The position numbers and the translations under genes are program-made. A DNA stretch of 64,000 nt from CBDAPU01 sp965198875 (GTDB lineage Bacteria > Pseudomonadota > Gammaproteobacteria > Eutrophobiales > Eutrophobiaceae), in NCBI GenBank assembly GCA_965198875.1, contig CBDAPU010000001.1:620001-684000 (forward strand), read 5' to 3'. The notes beneath the pieces are model-generated. The model was not told where the DNA came from. It saw only the letters and a list, made by a program, of their open reading frames with translations, and made no database searches. Below, piece by piece: positions 56,295 to 64,000 of the stretch. Within the stretch, counting starts at the first letter, position 1. Every line of letters starts with the position of its first letter.

Positions 56295-57812
56295 GTCGCG
56301 CCCCTCGCGGGCGCGTGGATTGAAACGGATTGATTAAAGAATGGTGGGGGGGCATAGACTGTCGCGCCCCTCGCGGGCGCGTGGATTGAAACTTAGACAA
56401 GATCACAAACCCAACACCAATCGGCGGTCGCGCCCCTCGCGGGCGCGTGGATTGAAACCCCATCCACCTGCACCACCAGAATTGCCTAAATGAGTCGCGC
56501 CCCTCGCGGGCGCGTGGATTGAAACCCCCAGTCAAGGCTATTTGCATGACTGGATAACCGTCGCGCCCCTCGCGGGCGCGTGGATTGAAACAGATTAAAA
56601 GTTTCGGCGACAGATCCGGGCTGGAGTCGCGCCCCTCGCGGGCGCGTGGATTGAAACTGATCGTGAGCAAAAGGATATGCCTGAAATCATCGTCGCGCCC
56701 CTCGCGGGCGCGTGGATTGAAACCTGCAAAACATTTAATGGCTTATATGCTGATAGGCTGTCGCGCCCCTCGCGGGCGCGTGGATTGAAACTTATCTCCT
56801 CTTGGTTAATGTTTATTTTCTTCGGTCGCGCCCCTCGCGGGCGCGTGGATTGAAACATCCTTGTTTATGATTTCAGGAACCCATTCTGAAAGTCGCGCCC
56901 CTCGCGGGCGCGTGGATTGAAACAATAAGAGTTATGGCGCAGTCTGGCATCGGTTTAAGTCGCGCCCCTCGCGGGCGCGTGGATTGAAACCGTCACTACA
57001 GGCGTTAATGACTTTCTGCAACTAGTCGCGCCCCTCGCGGGCGCGTGGATTGAAACAATCGTGCGCTTCATGGACGGCCATAATCTCGACGGTCGCGCCC
57101 CTCGCGGGCGCGTGGATTGAAACCCCCAGTCAAGGCTATTTGCATGACTGGATAACCGTCGCGCCCCTCGCGGGCGCGTGGATTGAAACCATCAAGGCAA
57201 CTGGGAGTTATTGCGGGCAACGGGTCGCGCCCCTCGCGGGCGCGTGGATTGAAACGCTATCCGAGCAGGCCATAAATCCTAAGAGCAAAGTCGCGCCCCT
57301 CGCGGGCGCGTGGATTGAAACAATCCAGTTGTCAATCGACCTGTCGCAGAAAACCGTCGCGCCCCTCGCGGGCGCGTGGATTGAAACAGGGAAGGATCGC
57401 TGGCTAAACACTTGAAGAGAAGTCGCGCCCCTCGCGGGCGCGTGGATTGAAACACTTTTGATCAGTTTTAAAACAAAAAAAAGCAGTGTCGCGCCCCTCG
57501 CGGGCGCGTGGATTGAAACAATCGTGCGCTTCATGGACGGCCATAATCTCGACGGTCGCGCCCCTCGCGGGCGCGTGGATTGAAACCCTCGCGGGCGCGT
57601 GGATTGAAACAATCGCCCTTAATTCAACTGTTCTCAACATATCTATAGGTCGCGCCCCTCGCGGGCGCGTGGATTGAAACTTAACACTAACCTTATGAGC
57701 AGGTCGCCGCAGTCGTCGCGCCCCTCGCGGGCGCGTGGATTGAAACTGCTCTCGGACTCTCAATCTGTCAACATCCTCCTGTCGCGCCCCTCGCGGGCGC
57801 GTGGATTGAAAC
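56295..57812 (+). CRISPR. Type I-C CRISPR array: 23 full repeats, 22 spacers
   Basis: 32-bp repeat beginning GTCGCGCCCCTCGCGGGC and ending GTGGATTGAAAC, a standard type I-C repeat with a GC stem. Full copies start at 56295, 56361, 56427, 56494, 56560, 56626, 56692, 56760, 56825, 56892, 56959, 57025, 57092, 57158, 57224, 57290, 57356, 57422, 57488, 57555, 57649, 57715 and 57781. A 24-bp truncated copy (57587–57610) directly abuts the repeat at 57555 with no spacer. Spacers are 33–38 bp. Two are duplicated: 56526–56559 equals 57124–57157, and 57057–57091 equals 57520–57554, leaving 20 different spacers. The last repeat lies inside the 3' end of the adjacent minus-strand gene. Confidence 0.98.
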
Positions 57813-60702
57813 TTGAACCGGCAACAGCGCCCCGGCGGCTACCTGTACCGGTCGGGCGGTGCGGCGACCGCCACCGCCACCGGGCACTGAGCCGGACAGA
57901 CGTTGATTGACCACGGTGTTGACCGTAGTGGACAGCGCCCCCACTGAGGCCTCCTGGGCGGCCGGGCCGGTGGGGTCGACAAAGAGATAGGCGTTCACCT
58001 CGGCCGGGGCGTCGCCTGCGGCATTCAGTGGCGTTATCTCACCCCCATAGGTGCGGGAGAGCTCGGCGGCTATCTGCACGTTATCGGCCGGTGGGGGTGG
58101 GGTCGGGGTGGCTGTGTCGGTGTCCGTATCTGTACCACCTGCACCTGCACTGCTGTCGGGTTGTCCGCCGCCCATCATATCAGCGTCACCGTCGGCGCCG
58201 TCCGTGCCATCGGCGCCGCCCATAGCGTCAGGGTCGGGCATGCCTTGTGATGGGTCATCCACATAGGCGATGAGGGTTCTCATCGCCCCCGTTGTCTCGA
58301 TCTCTTCCATCCGGATCACCGGCAGGTTGGCCAGGAGCGCATCCTCTCCATTGACTACCTCAAAGTTGGTGTAGCGGAAGATTGTCGTGGCGGAGGGGTC
58401 GGTGAAGATATTCAAGCCATCCAGGGTGTCCATGCCCGCCCCGCCATCGGCCAGACCCATGAAGCGCACATCGGCGCTGGCGAAGGTGAGAGTATCATCG
58501 CCTTCACCCAAGTTAATATCGCCGGTGATGCTGGCGTTGCCCTCCAGGGTGATCTCATCATTCCCCGCCCCGGTGTCGATGTCGCCCATGACAGAACCGC
58601 CCATGTTGATGTTGATGGCGTCATCACCGCCACCGCCGTCAAGGTTGCCGTTAAAGGCGGTGGCGATGGTGAAGGCGTCCGTTAAGTCGCCGCCGATGAG
58701 GTTCTCAATGCCGGTGAAGCCGCCGCCGATGAGGGTGTTGCCCGCACCGTCCGCTAACTGCCCGCTGTTATTGCCCGTGAGGGTGAAGGTGTTGCCGTCA
58801 TTATCACCTTGCAGGGTGTCATCTCCCATCCCGCCCTCAAGGTTGCCGGTGATCTCGCCCGCATCCTCAAAGGTGAAGGTATCATCACCCTCTCCGCCTG
58901 AGATCGAGTCCATTTGTGCATTGATGATGAAGGCGTCATCGCCGGCCTCGCCTTCGGCTGATCTGACCTCGGCATTGATGTTGAAGACGTCATTGCCTGC
59001 GCCGCCGGCAGCAAACAAATTAATGTTCGCCACGTTGATGTTGAAGGTATCCACCCCACTGCCGCCGATGAGGTCATCAAAGCCGCTGAAGGTGAGGGTA
59101 TCGGCCTGCCCGGCGCGCATCACCGCGTAGGTGTTGTTTGCGTCCAGGGTCCAGGTGGCGGTGGTGTTATCGCCTCGAAGTTGATTGACGTTGTTTGCAT
59201 CGGCCGTGAGCCGATCGATGTCGAAAAAGCCACCGGTGATCCCCGTTGCCAGGCCACTGAAACCATCCGCATCATTGCCGGTCACGGTGATGATGATCTC
59301 CTCTGTGCTGGCGCTGTAGATAAGGTGATCAGCGCCCGCCCCGCCGATGATGTCGCCGGTGATGCTGGCGGTATCCGCTAAGGTGAAGGTATCCGCATCA
59401 TCGCCGCCACCGCCAAGAACATCGCCCGTTACAGCACCGCCCATGTTGATGTTGATGCGGTCGTTGCCGTCTCCGCCAGCAACATTGCCCATGAGTGTTT
59501 CGGCAATATTGAAGGTGTCCGCCCCATCGCCGCCAACAACATTGCCCATGAGGGTGGCATTGATGGTGAAGGTATCCATCCCGCCACCGCCGTCAAGATC
59601 CCCGCTGTGGTCGGCAGTGATGGTGAAGGTGTCCATCATGTTGCCGCCACTCAAGTTCTCAATGCCAGTGAAGGCGCCGCCGATTTTGTCCATCAGCGTA
59701 CCCTCGCCATTGCCCGTGAGGGTGAAGGTGTTGCCGTCATCATCGCCTTGCAGGGTATCCGTGCCCATCCCGCCGTCCAGGTTGCCGGTGAGACTGCCGG
59801 CATCTTCAAAGGTGAAGGTATCCGCTCCGGCCCCGCCGGTGAGGTTTTCGATGCCAGTGAAGCCGGGGATGTTGGGGTCGGTCAGGGGGCCGACCACGGG
59901 GTTACCCAGGCGGTCCGTCAACTGCCCCTCGTTCATGCCGGTGAGGGTAAACCGGCCGCCCGTGTCGGCGGCAATCAGGGCGTCATTGCCCGCACCGCCT
60001 ATCAGTACGCTAAGTACGGAAGCGGCTGCCATAGTACCGAACTTGCCATCCGGGCCCAGGGTGAAGGCGTCATCACCATCGCCGCCTACGACCAAGAAGG
60101 CTTCGGCATTGATGTTGATCTCATCATTACCGCCGCCGCCATTAACAGTAGACCGCATAGTTTGAGCGTTGATGTTGATGGTGTCGACTCCATCGCCGCC
60201 GGTGAATTGTCCAAAGGTAGCGAACGCCAGGCTGTGCCCGCCCGCCACGTAGGTGTTACCCGCCATCTCCAGGCTCCAGGTGGCGGCGGTGTTGTAGCCC
60301 ATCAATATGGCGCTAATTCTGCCAGTTAGCTGATCGACGCCGGTAAAGCCGCCGGTGATGGCCGTTGCCGTGCCGCTAAAGCCGTCCGCATCGCCGGCGG
60401 TTAAGTTGATGTTGATAAAGCCTGTCCTCGCGCTGTAGTCGAGGTGGTCATTGCCTGCGCCGCCGTTGAGGCTGCCGGTGATCTCGCCGCCGTCTTCAAA
60501 GGTGAAGGTATCATCACCGGCGGCACCGGCAACATCGCCGTTGATCGGGGTGTCGATGGTGCGGTTTACGGCTTGCGCCTGCTGCGCCTGCAGGCCCGGG
60601 CTACTCAGGGCGGTGATGAGCGCGAGGCAGAGGCAAAGCAGGGGTTGACATGGTTGGCGAATTATGCGGGGGGGGGGGCATATTACCGGCGGTGTTCGTC
60701 AT
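57768..60702 (-). pseudogene. Truncated, out-of-frame repeat-rich autotransporter-like protein
   Basis: Large surface-type protein. An ATG at 60702 has AGGAGG ten bases upstream and reads MTNTAGNM followed by an 11-C tract (60668–60678). With 11 C this frame stops early. With 10 or 13 C it would join, via RIIRQ, the hydrophobic signal PLLCLCLALITALSS and the long frame open from there to 57768 (an 845-residue part begins at 60305). The body consists of beta-strand repeats such as DTFTFEDAG, FTGIENLxGG, GDDAFTL and NDEININ. The C-terminal ASVGALSTTVNTVVNQRLSG looks like the junction to an autotransporter beta-barrel, but the barrel is missing: the frame runs into the last CRISPR repeat (VSIHAPARGAT) and stops. 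No MIDAS or calcium nonapeptide motif is clear. Confidence 0.7.
60668..60678. repeat. Homopolymer tract of 11 C (coding strand) in the signal region
   Basis: Eleven G on the plus strand (C on the coding strand) eight codons after the presumed start of the autotransporter-like gene. The tract length decides which frame follows; the present length is out of frame. Confidence 0.9.
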
Positions 60703-61290
60703 GGTGCTGATCCTCCTGTTGCGTGCAAGTGAGATGGACATGCTGTGTTACTGCTCTTCGCTGGTTTTGGGGCGGGCATGGGCTCGGCATTTGCCTGCGC
60801 TTGTCCGGCCTGATTATTCGCCCTGTTAGCGGCGCACAGTGTAGCAGAAGTGAAGGCGGGCTAAAACCTTTCATCCGAGAGGGCGGACGGCGCCTTTATC
60901 GCCCCACTTCCTCAGGGGTTCCCCGGCGATGGCATGGTGTTATCTGTGCCGATATGGGCGGCTTCCTGAGACATCTCAACGGCGGGCACAGGCCATAAAG
61001 CAACGGCAAAGCGGCGCGCCGCACTCGCTGAGAGGCCGACATTGGCGCTACCGAGGCGAGCGCATCGCCACCGCCCGTTTATCTTTGATGAAGAGGGCGT
61101 TTTCAGGGCGATGGGGGCGGTTGGTTAAAGAGCAGCGAACAGGGCGCCATTCGCCCGTTATCGTCACCCGGATCCGCATATTTTTGACCAATCCACCGCC
61201 GATCATGACGGATTATTTTATCTAACAGCTTGTTTTATAAGGCTAATTACATTTTTTTCGTGTTTTAATAAAAAAAATAGCAAATATTTG
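60703..61290. other. Intergenic region between autotransporter-like gene and phasin
   Basis: About 590 bp. It should carry the promoter of the minus-strand gene. Frames on the plus strand (60723–61225) show no recognisable protein. The last ~60 bp before the phasin promoter are strongly AT-rich. No hairpin or RNA gene seen. Confidence 0.4.
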
Positions 61291-61319
61291 TTGCATCGCA
61301 CAATCGTCCAGGTTATGAT
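61291..61319 (+). promoter_or_regulatory. Probable phasin promoter
   Basis: -35 TTGCAT (61291–61296), 17-nt spacer, -10 TATGAT (61314–61319), about 40 bp before the phasin start, with an A/T-rich stretch directly upstream. The -35 is weak. Confidence 0.45.
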
Positions 61320-61359
61320 GCGCCGCAACATAAACAAACCAACAGGAGAGCGACAGATC

Positions 61360-61704
61360 ATGAACGCACAAGTGGAGAAGTATTTTGAACCGGTGAAGCA
61401 GTTGAACGCCCTGGCTATCGAGAACGTTGAGAAGTTCATCGACGTGCAGCTAAAGGCGTTAAAAGACAACACCAAGATCGGCGTTGAGCAATTAAAATCA
61501 GCCAGCGAGATCAAAGATGTTGAAGGCTTGAAGACCTATCTCACCAACCAGGCCGAGATCGCCAAAACGGTGAGCGAGCGTTTCGTGAAAGACGCCCAAA
61601 CCGCCATTGAGCTGGGCACAAGCTACAGCAATGAGGTGCAAAACGTCATCAACGACGCCATCAACACTTCAACCACGAAGACGGCGACGCAAAAGAAAGG
61701 GTAA
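61360..61704 (+). CDS. Phasin-family protein
   Basis: 114 residues from ATG 61360, with AGGAGA upstream (MNAQVEKYFEPVKQLNALAIENVEKFIDVQLKAL). Almost wholly alpha-helical and amphipathic (…YLTNQAEIAKTVSERFVKDAQTAIELGTSYSNEVQ), ending Thr/Lys-rich. This is the phasin pattern of proteins coating polyhydroxyalkanoate granules. It has its own promoter and a strong terminator, so it is a monocistronic unit. No phaC gene is in the window. Confidence 0.88.
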   Translation: MNAQVEKYFEPVKQLNALAIENVEKFIDVQLKALKDNTKIGVEQLKSASEIKDVEGLKTYLTNQAEIAKTVSERFVKDAQTAIELGTSYSNEVQNVINDAINTSTTKTATQKKG

Positions 61705-61784
61705 GGCTGGAAACCTTATTCATCTGCATCAGTCATCCTTCCCCCTCACCGCCTGAGACCTGTTTCAGGATCAGGCGGTACTTG

Positions 61785-61812
61785 GCCGCCCCACAAGGGG
61801 CGGCTTTTTTTA
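61785..61812 (+). terminator. Rho-independent terminator after the phasin gene
   Basis: GCCGCCCC–ACAA–GGGGCGGC stem followed by TTTTTTTAT. A second hairpin (CCGCCTGA…TCAGGCGG) lies just upstream at about 61749–61779. Confidence 0.9.
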
Positions 61813-62292
61813 TGCCTGGATGTCGCAAGCCGTCCTCGGTGCTTGCCTCGTCAGTCTTCTATAACCTATCAAACCACCTCTCCACGGGTAGGCGAACAGG
61901 ACGGTGAGGGTGTTGTTGTCGGCGCCGACCCGCCTCGCATCTCACCATCATGGCCTGACGGCATACTCTCCCCCGCCCCGTCGGCGGTATGAAACAAGGG
62001 GCGGATAAAAACCCGCCGGTAGCCCCAGGGGATCTTATCAAGGCGCACTGGATTGGCCATCCTCCGATCAACATCAAAGGTAGGATTGAAAACACAGGCA
62101 AGCGGATCCCGGCTACAGGGGCAAACCGGATCTCGCCGGCGGATAAAGACTGGCGGCCACCCCGTAGCCAGGGGATTTCAGCTACCCGTTTCATGGGCTT
62201 TAATCGGTCAATCTCTGATCCGATATGTGATACATTATTTCCCCGAGAATGATCCGACATTCCCCGGCAAACAATCGCATGAACCTGATCGA
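61813..62292. other. Gene-free stretch before the second sirtuin
   Basis: About 480 bp. Open frames on both strands (for example minus 61859–62260) show no motif or sensible start. The sirtuin frame is open upstream to 62053, but those residues do not resemble the family. No repeat recognised. Confidence 0.4.
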
Positions 62293-63129
62293 ATGAACTC
62301 CGCTATCTCGCAACTGATTGATTTCCTCGAGCGCAATCAACCGCTATGCGTCTTAACCGGTGCGGGATGCAGCACGGCGTCCGGGATCCCGGATTACCGT
62401 GATAGCGATGGGCGCTGGAAACAGACGAAGCCCGTCTACTTTAACGATTTCCTGCGCCATGAATCGGCAAGACGGCGCTACTGGATGCGTAGCATGAATG
62501 GCTGGCCGGTCATTGACCAGGCCGCACCCAGCGTCACACACCGGGCTTTAACCACACTTGAGGCGGGTGGCTATGTGAGCCACATCATCACGCAGAATGT
62601 CGATGGCCTGCACCAAAAAGCAGGCAGCCGCCAGGTCATCGATCTACACGGGAATCTAAAAGACATATTCTGCTTCTCATGCCATGAGCGCAGCTCACGC
62701 AGGTGCATGCAGGAAAGGTTGCTGTCCCATAACCCGGATTTTGTCTCGCCCAATAACGGCCTCGCACCGGATGGGGATATGATCATGGACGATATGAAAC
62801 ACCGTCAATTTAGCATACCGGCATGTCTGTCCTGTGGCGGGATGTTAAAACCGGACATCGTCTTCTTTGGGGAGTCGGTGCCCAAAGCGCGCGTTGAAAC
62901 CATCAAGCGGCTGTTAAGCAAGGCCAACGCCATGCTCATTATCGGCTCATCACTCATGGTCTACTCCGGTTATCGTTTCTGTCGTCTGGCGAGACGTCTT
63001 GGCATACCCATGGCCGCCGTCAACAAAGGCAAAACACGGGCCGATAGCGAGCTGCTATTTAAGATAGAGCAGGATTGCTGCACGATTTTCGCCGAGATGA
63101 TCGCAGCGATGGATCGGCAATCCGGTTAG
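62293..63129 (+). CDS. Sir2-family deacetylase, second copy (SIRT4/class II-like)
   Basis: 278 residues from ATG 62293 (MNSAISQLIDFLERNQPLCVLTGAGCSTASGIPDYRDSDGRWK). Here the GAG motif is GAGCSTASGIPDYRD, followed by ITQNVDGLHQKAG, catalytic His in VIDLHGNL, and zinc ligands CFSC and CLSCGG. GGMLKPDIVFFGESVP and GSSLMVYSGYRF complete the pattern. GAGCST…PDYR and the KPDIVFFGE block are those of the class II (SIRT4-like) bacterial sirtuins. It differs from the sirtuin at 19377. Confidence 0.92.
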   Translation: MNSAISQLIDFLERNQPLCVLTGAGCSTASGIPDYRDSDGRWKQTKPVYFNDFLRHESARRRYWMRSMNGWPVIDQAAPSVTHRALTTLEAGGYVSHIITQNVDGLHQKAGSRQVIDLHGNLKDIFCFSCHERSSRRCMQERLLSHNPDFVSPNNGLAPDGDMIMDDMKHRQFSIPACLSCGGMLKPDIVFFGESVPKARVETIKRLLSKANAMLIIGSSLMVYSGYRFCRLARRLGIPMAAVNKGKTRADSELLFKIEQDCCTIFAEMIAAMDRQSG

Positions 63130-63364
63130 TTGAAGGCAACCCCGCATCATCCATCCGGGCATTCACCGGGTTTTGCTGATCTCTCATTTTCGATGACTTA
63201 AGGCGCCCTGAGACGCTCGTACACCGCACCCTGAGAAGGGGCGCTGGGGGCGTATAAAATCGGGGCTTTGTTAATGAAATAGTCCGCTATTTTCTTGTAA
63301 ACTGTTGAAAAAAGAACATTTCTATGCAAAAGCGCGGTTTTATTTTTAGCCGGAAGATAACAGC

Positions 63365-64000
63365 ATGGGCACAGAAAAAGCAGGGCTAAGGCGGATCCTC
63401 ATCCTGGATGATGAGGCTGATCTACGCAAACTGCTGCTTGCCTATCTGGGCAGGCTGTTCAGTGGTGTTGACCTGGTTGAATATGATCCAATAGCCCTCG
63501 ATATTCCCGGCAAGGATTTCGCCTGGTCCGAATATGATGTGCTGATCCTCGATTATTACCTGCGTGTTGATGGCGTAACCGGCCTCGACCTCATCCATGC
63601 CAATCGCAAGAATACGTCTTTCCCCGCCACCATCATGCTCACCGGTGCGGGCAATGAAGACATCGCCGTGCGCGCCCTGAAAGAAGGCGTCTACGCTTAT
63701 CTACGCAAGCAGACCCTGGATAAGGAAGCGCTACGCAACGCCATCCTCAACGCCTATGAAAAACACCGGGCTGCAAAAGAGAAGCTGAGTGCGCGCAGCA
63801 ATCAACGTCATGCCTTTAACAAGGCGTCGTTTTACAAAGAGCTGGAGCAAACAGGCGCAACAGATGCAAAGCCGCGGCTGTTTTTACTGATCGAGCTGGA
63901 TAACCATCAGGCGCTGGAGGAACAACTGGGGGTCATACGGCGCGATAATATCGTCCGGCACCTCGCCAAAGAGAGCTTCAATGTTTTCCAGATGGTGGGC
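63365..64000 (+). CDS. Response regulator, 3' end outside the window
   Basis: Begins MGTEKAGLRRILILDDEADLRKLLLAYLG: a receiver domain with the acidic pair DDE, the phosphoacceptor Asp in VLILDYYLRVDG, Thr in MLTGAGNED and Lys in YLRKQT. After a helical linker the frame continues with RLFLLIELDNHQALEEQLGVIRRDNIVRHLAKESF. This resembles the start of a GGDEF domain (D-x-D/N-x-F-K… replaced), so a c-di-GMP-related output is possible. The frame is open at the window edge (212 residues so far). Confidence 0.85.
   Translation, partial: MGTEKAGLRRILILDDEADLRKLLLAYLGRLFSGVDLVEYDPIALDIPGKDFAWSEYDVLILDYYLRVDGVTGLDLIHANRKNTSFPATIMLTGAGNEDIAVRALKEGVYAYLRKQTLDKEALRNAILNAYEKHRAAKEKLSARSNQRHAFNKASFYKELEQTGATDAKPRLFLLIELDNHQALEEQLGVIRRDNIVRHLAKESFNVFQMVG

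Noticed and set aside
56242..57763. Several open frames across the CRISPR array encoding repeats of VSIHAPARGAT or VAPLAGAWIET
   Set aside because: They are translations of the 32-bp repeat and random spacers. Such 'proteins' are a known annotation artefact; no start site or family supports them.
59347..60165. Plus-strand 272-codon frame opposite the repeat-rich gene
   Set aside because: Shadow frame of a repetitive GC-rich gene; Pro/Ser/Val-rich with no ribosome site. The minus-strand frame has the recognisable repeat motifs.
61859..62260. 133-codon minus-strand frame between phasin and sirtuin
   Set aside because: Arg/Pro-rich, no start context and no family resemblance.

Overview
The window is chromosomal DNA of a gammaproteobacterium. 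The evidence is the rRNA spacer order 16S–tRNA-Ile–tRNA-Ala–23S, the tyrS / M23 peptidase / anmK / erpA neighbourhood, a homodimeric AceE-type pyruvate dehydrogenase, and a TtpC-type TonB2 operon. A phasin suggests storage of polyhydroxyalkanoate. I cannot name the genus from sequence alone.

Layout. (1) 1–3376, minus strand: start of 23S, tRNA-Ala, tRNA-Ile, 16S, boxA sites and a strong rRNA promoter. A YecR-like lipoprotein gene sits inside the 16S–23S spacer. (2) 3588–11209: tyrS, a murein endopeptidase, anmK, erpA, a bactofilin with a coiled-coil membrane partner, argC, a candidate small RNA with its own promoter and terminator, and an alkyltransferase-like (ATL) protein. (3) 11351–18313, minus: a MoxR–DUF58–DUF4381–BatA–BatB/C–BatD operon in which the last two genes carry single-base frameshifts. 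(4) 18585–26172: small proteins, a sirtuin, a sulfotransferase containing a run of 20 G, aceE–aceF and a Nudix hydrolase. (5) 26372–29198: an AT-rich island with a probable Type II restriction-modification system (C-box, C protein, putative endonuclease, C5 methyltransferase). (6) 29368–40807: YbfF-like esterase, argG, ETF-ubiquinone oxidoreductase, a DUF3450–TtpC–ExbB–ExbD–TonB–TPR operon and a small-molecule kinase.

(7) 40853–57812 is a large type I-C CRISPR-Cas region and the most unusual part. It has an orphan Cas5 with a 61-residue fragment, then a full interference operon (cas3-cas5-cas8c-cas7), then a second, clearly diverged full interference operon in the same order. One cas4-cas1-cas2 module and one array (23 full repeats, 1 truncated repeat, 22 spacers) follow. 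A 140-bp MITE with CTAG target duplications separates effector operon 2 from cas4. Several details suggest the two effector sets are not simply redundant. Cas3-1 has DDIQ where Cas3-2 has DEAQ. Cas5-2 has Lys-Phe where Cas5-1 has the Lys-His expected of the crRNA-processing site. In both cas8c genes the first ~285 codons are visibly AT-richer than the rest, as if the PAM-sensing half had been exchanged twice.

(8) 57768–64000: the last CRISPR repeat runs directly into the 3' end of a large repeat-rich, autotransporter-like gene, which is therefore truncated. The same gene is out of frame at its 5' end at an 11-C tract inside the signal peptide, a typical phase-variation arrangement. A phasin with a terminator, a second sirtuin and the start of a response regulator complete the window.

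Family assignments are from recognition of motifs by eye; no database search was run.
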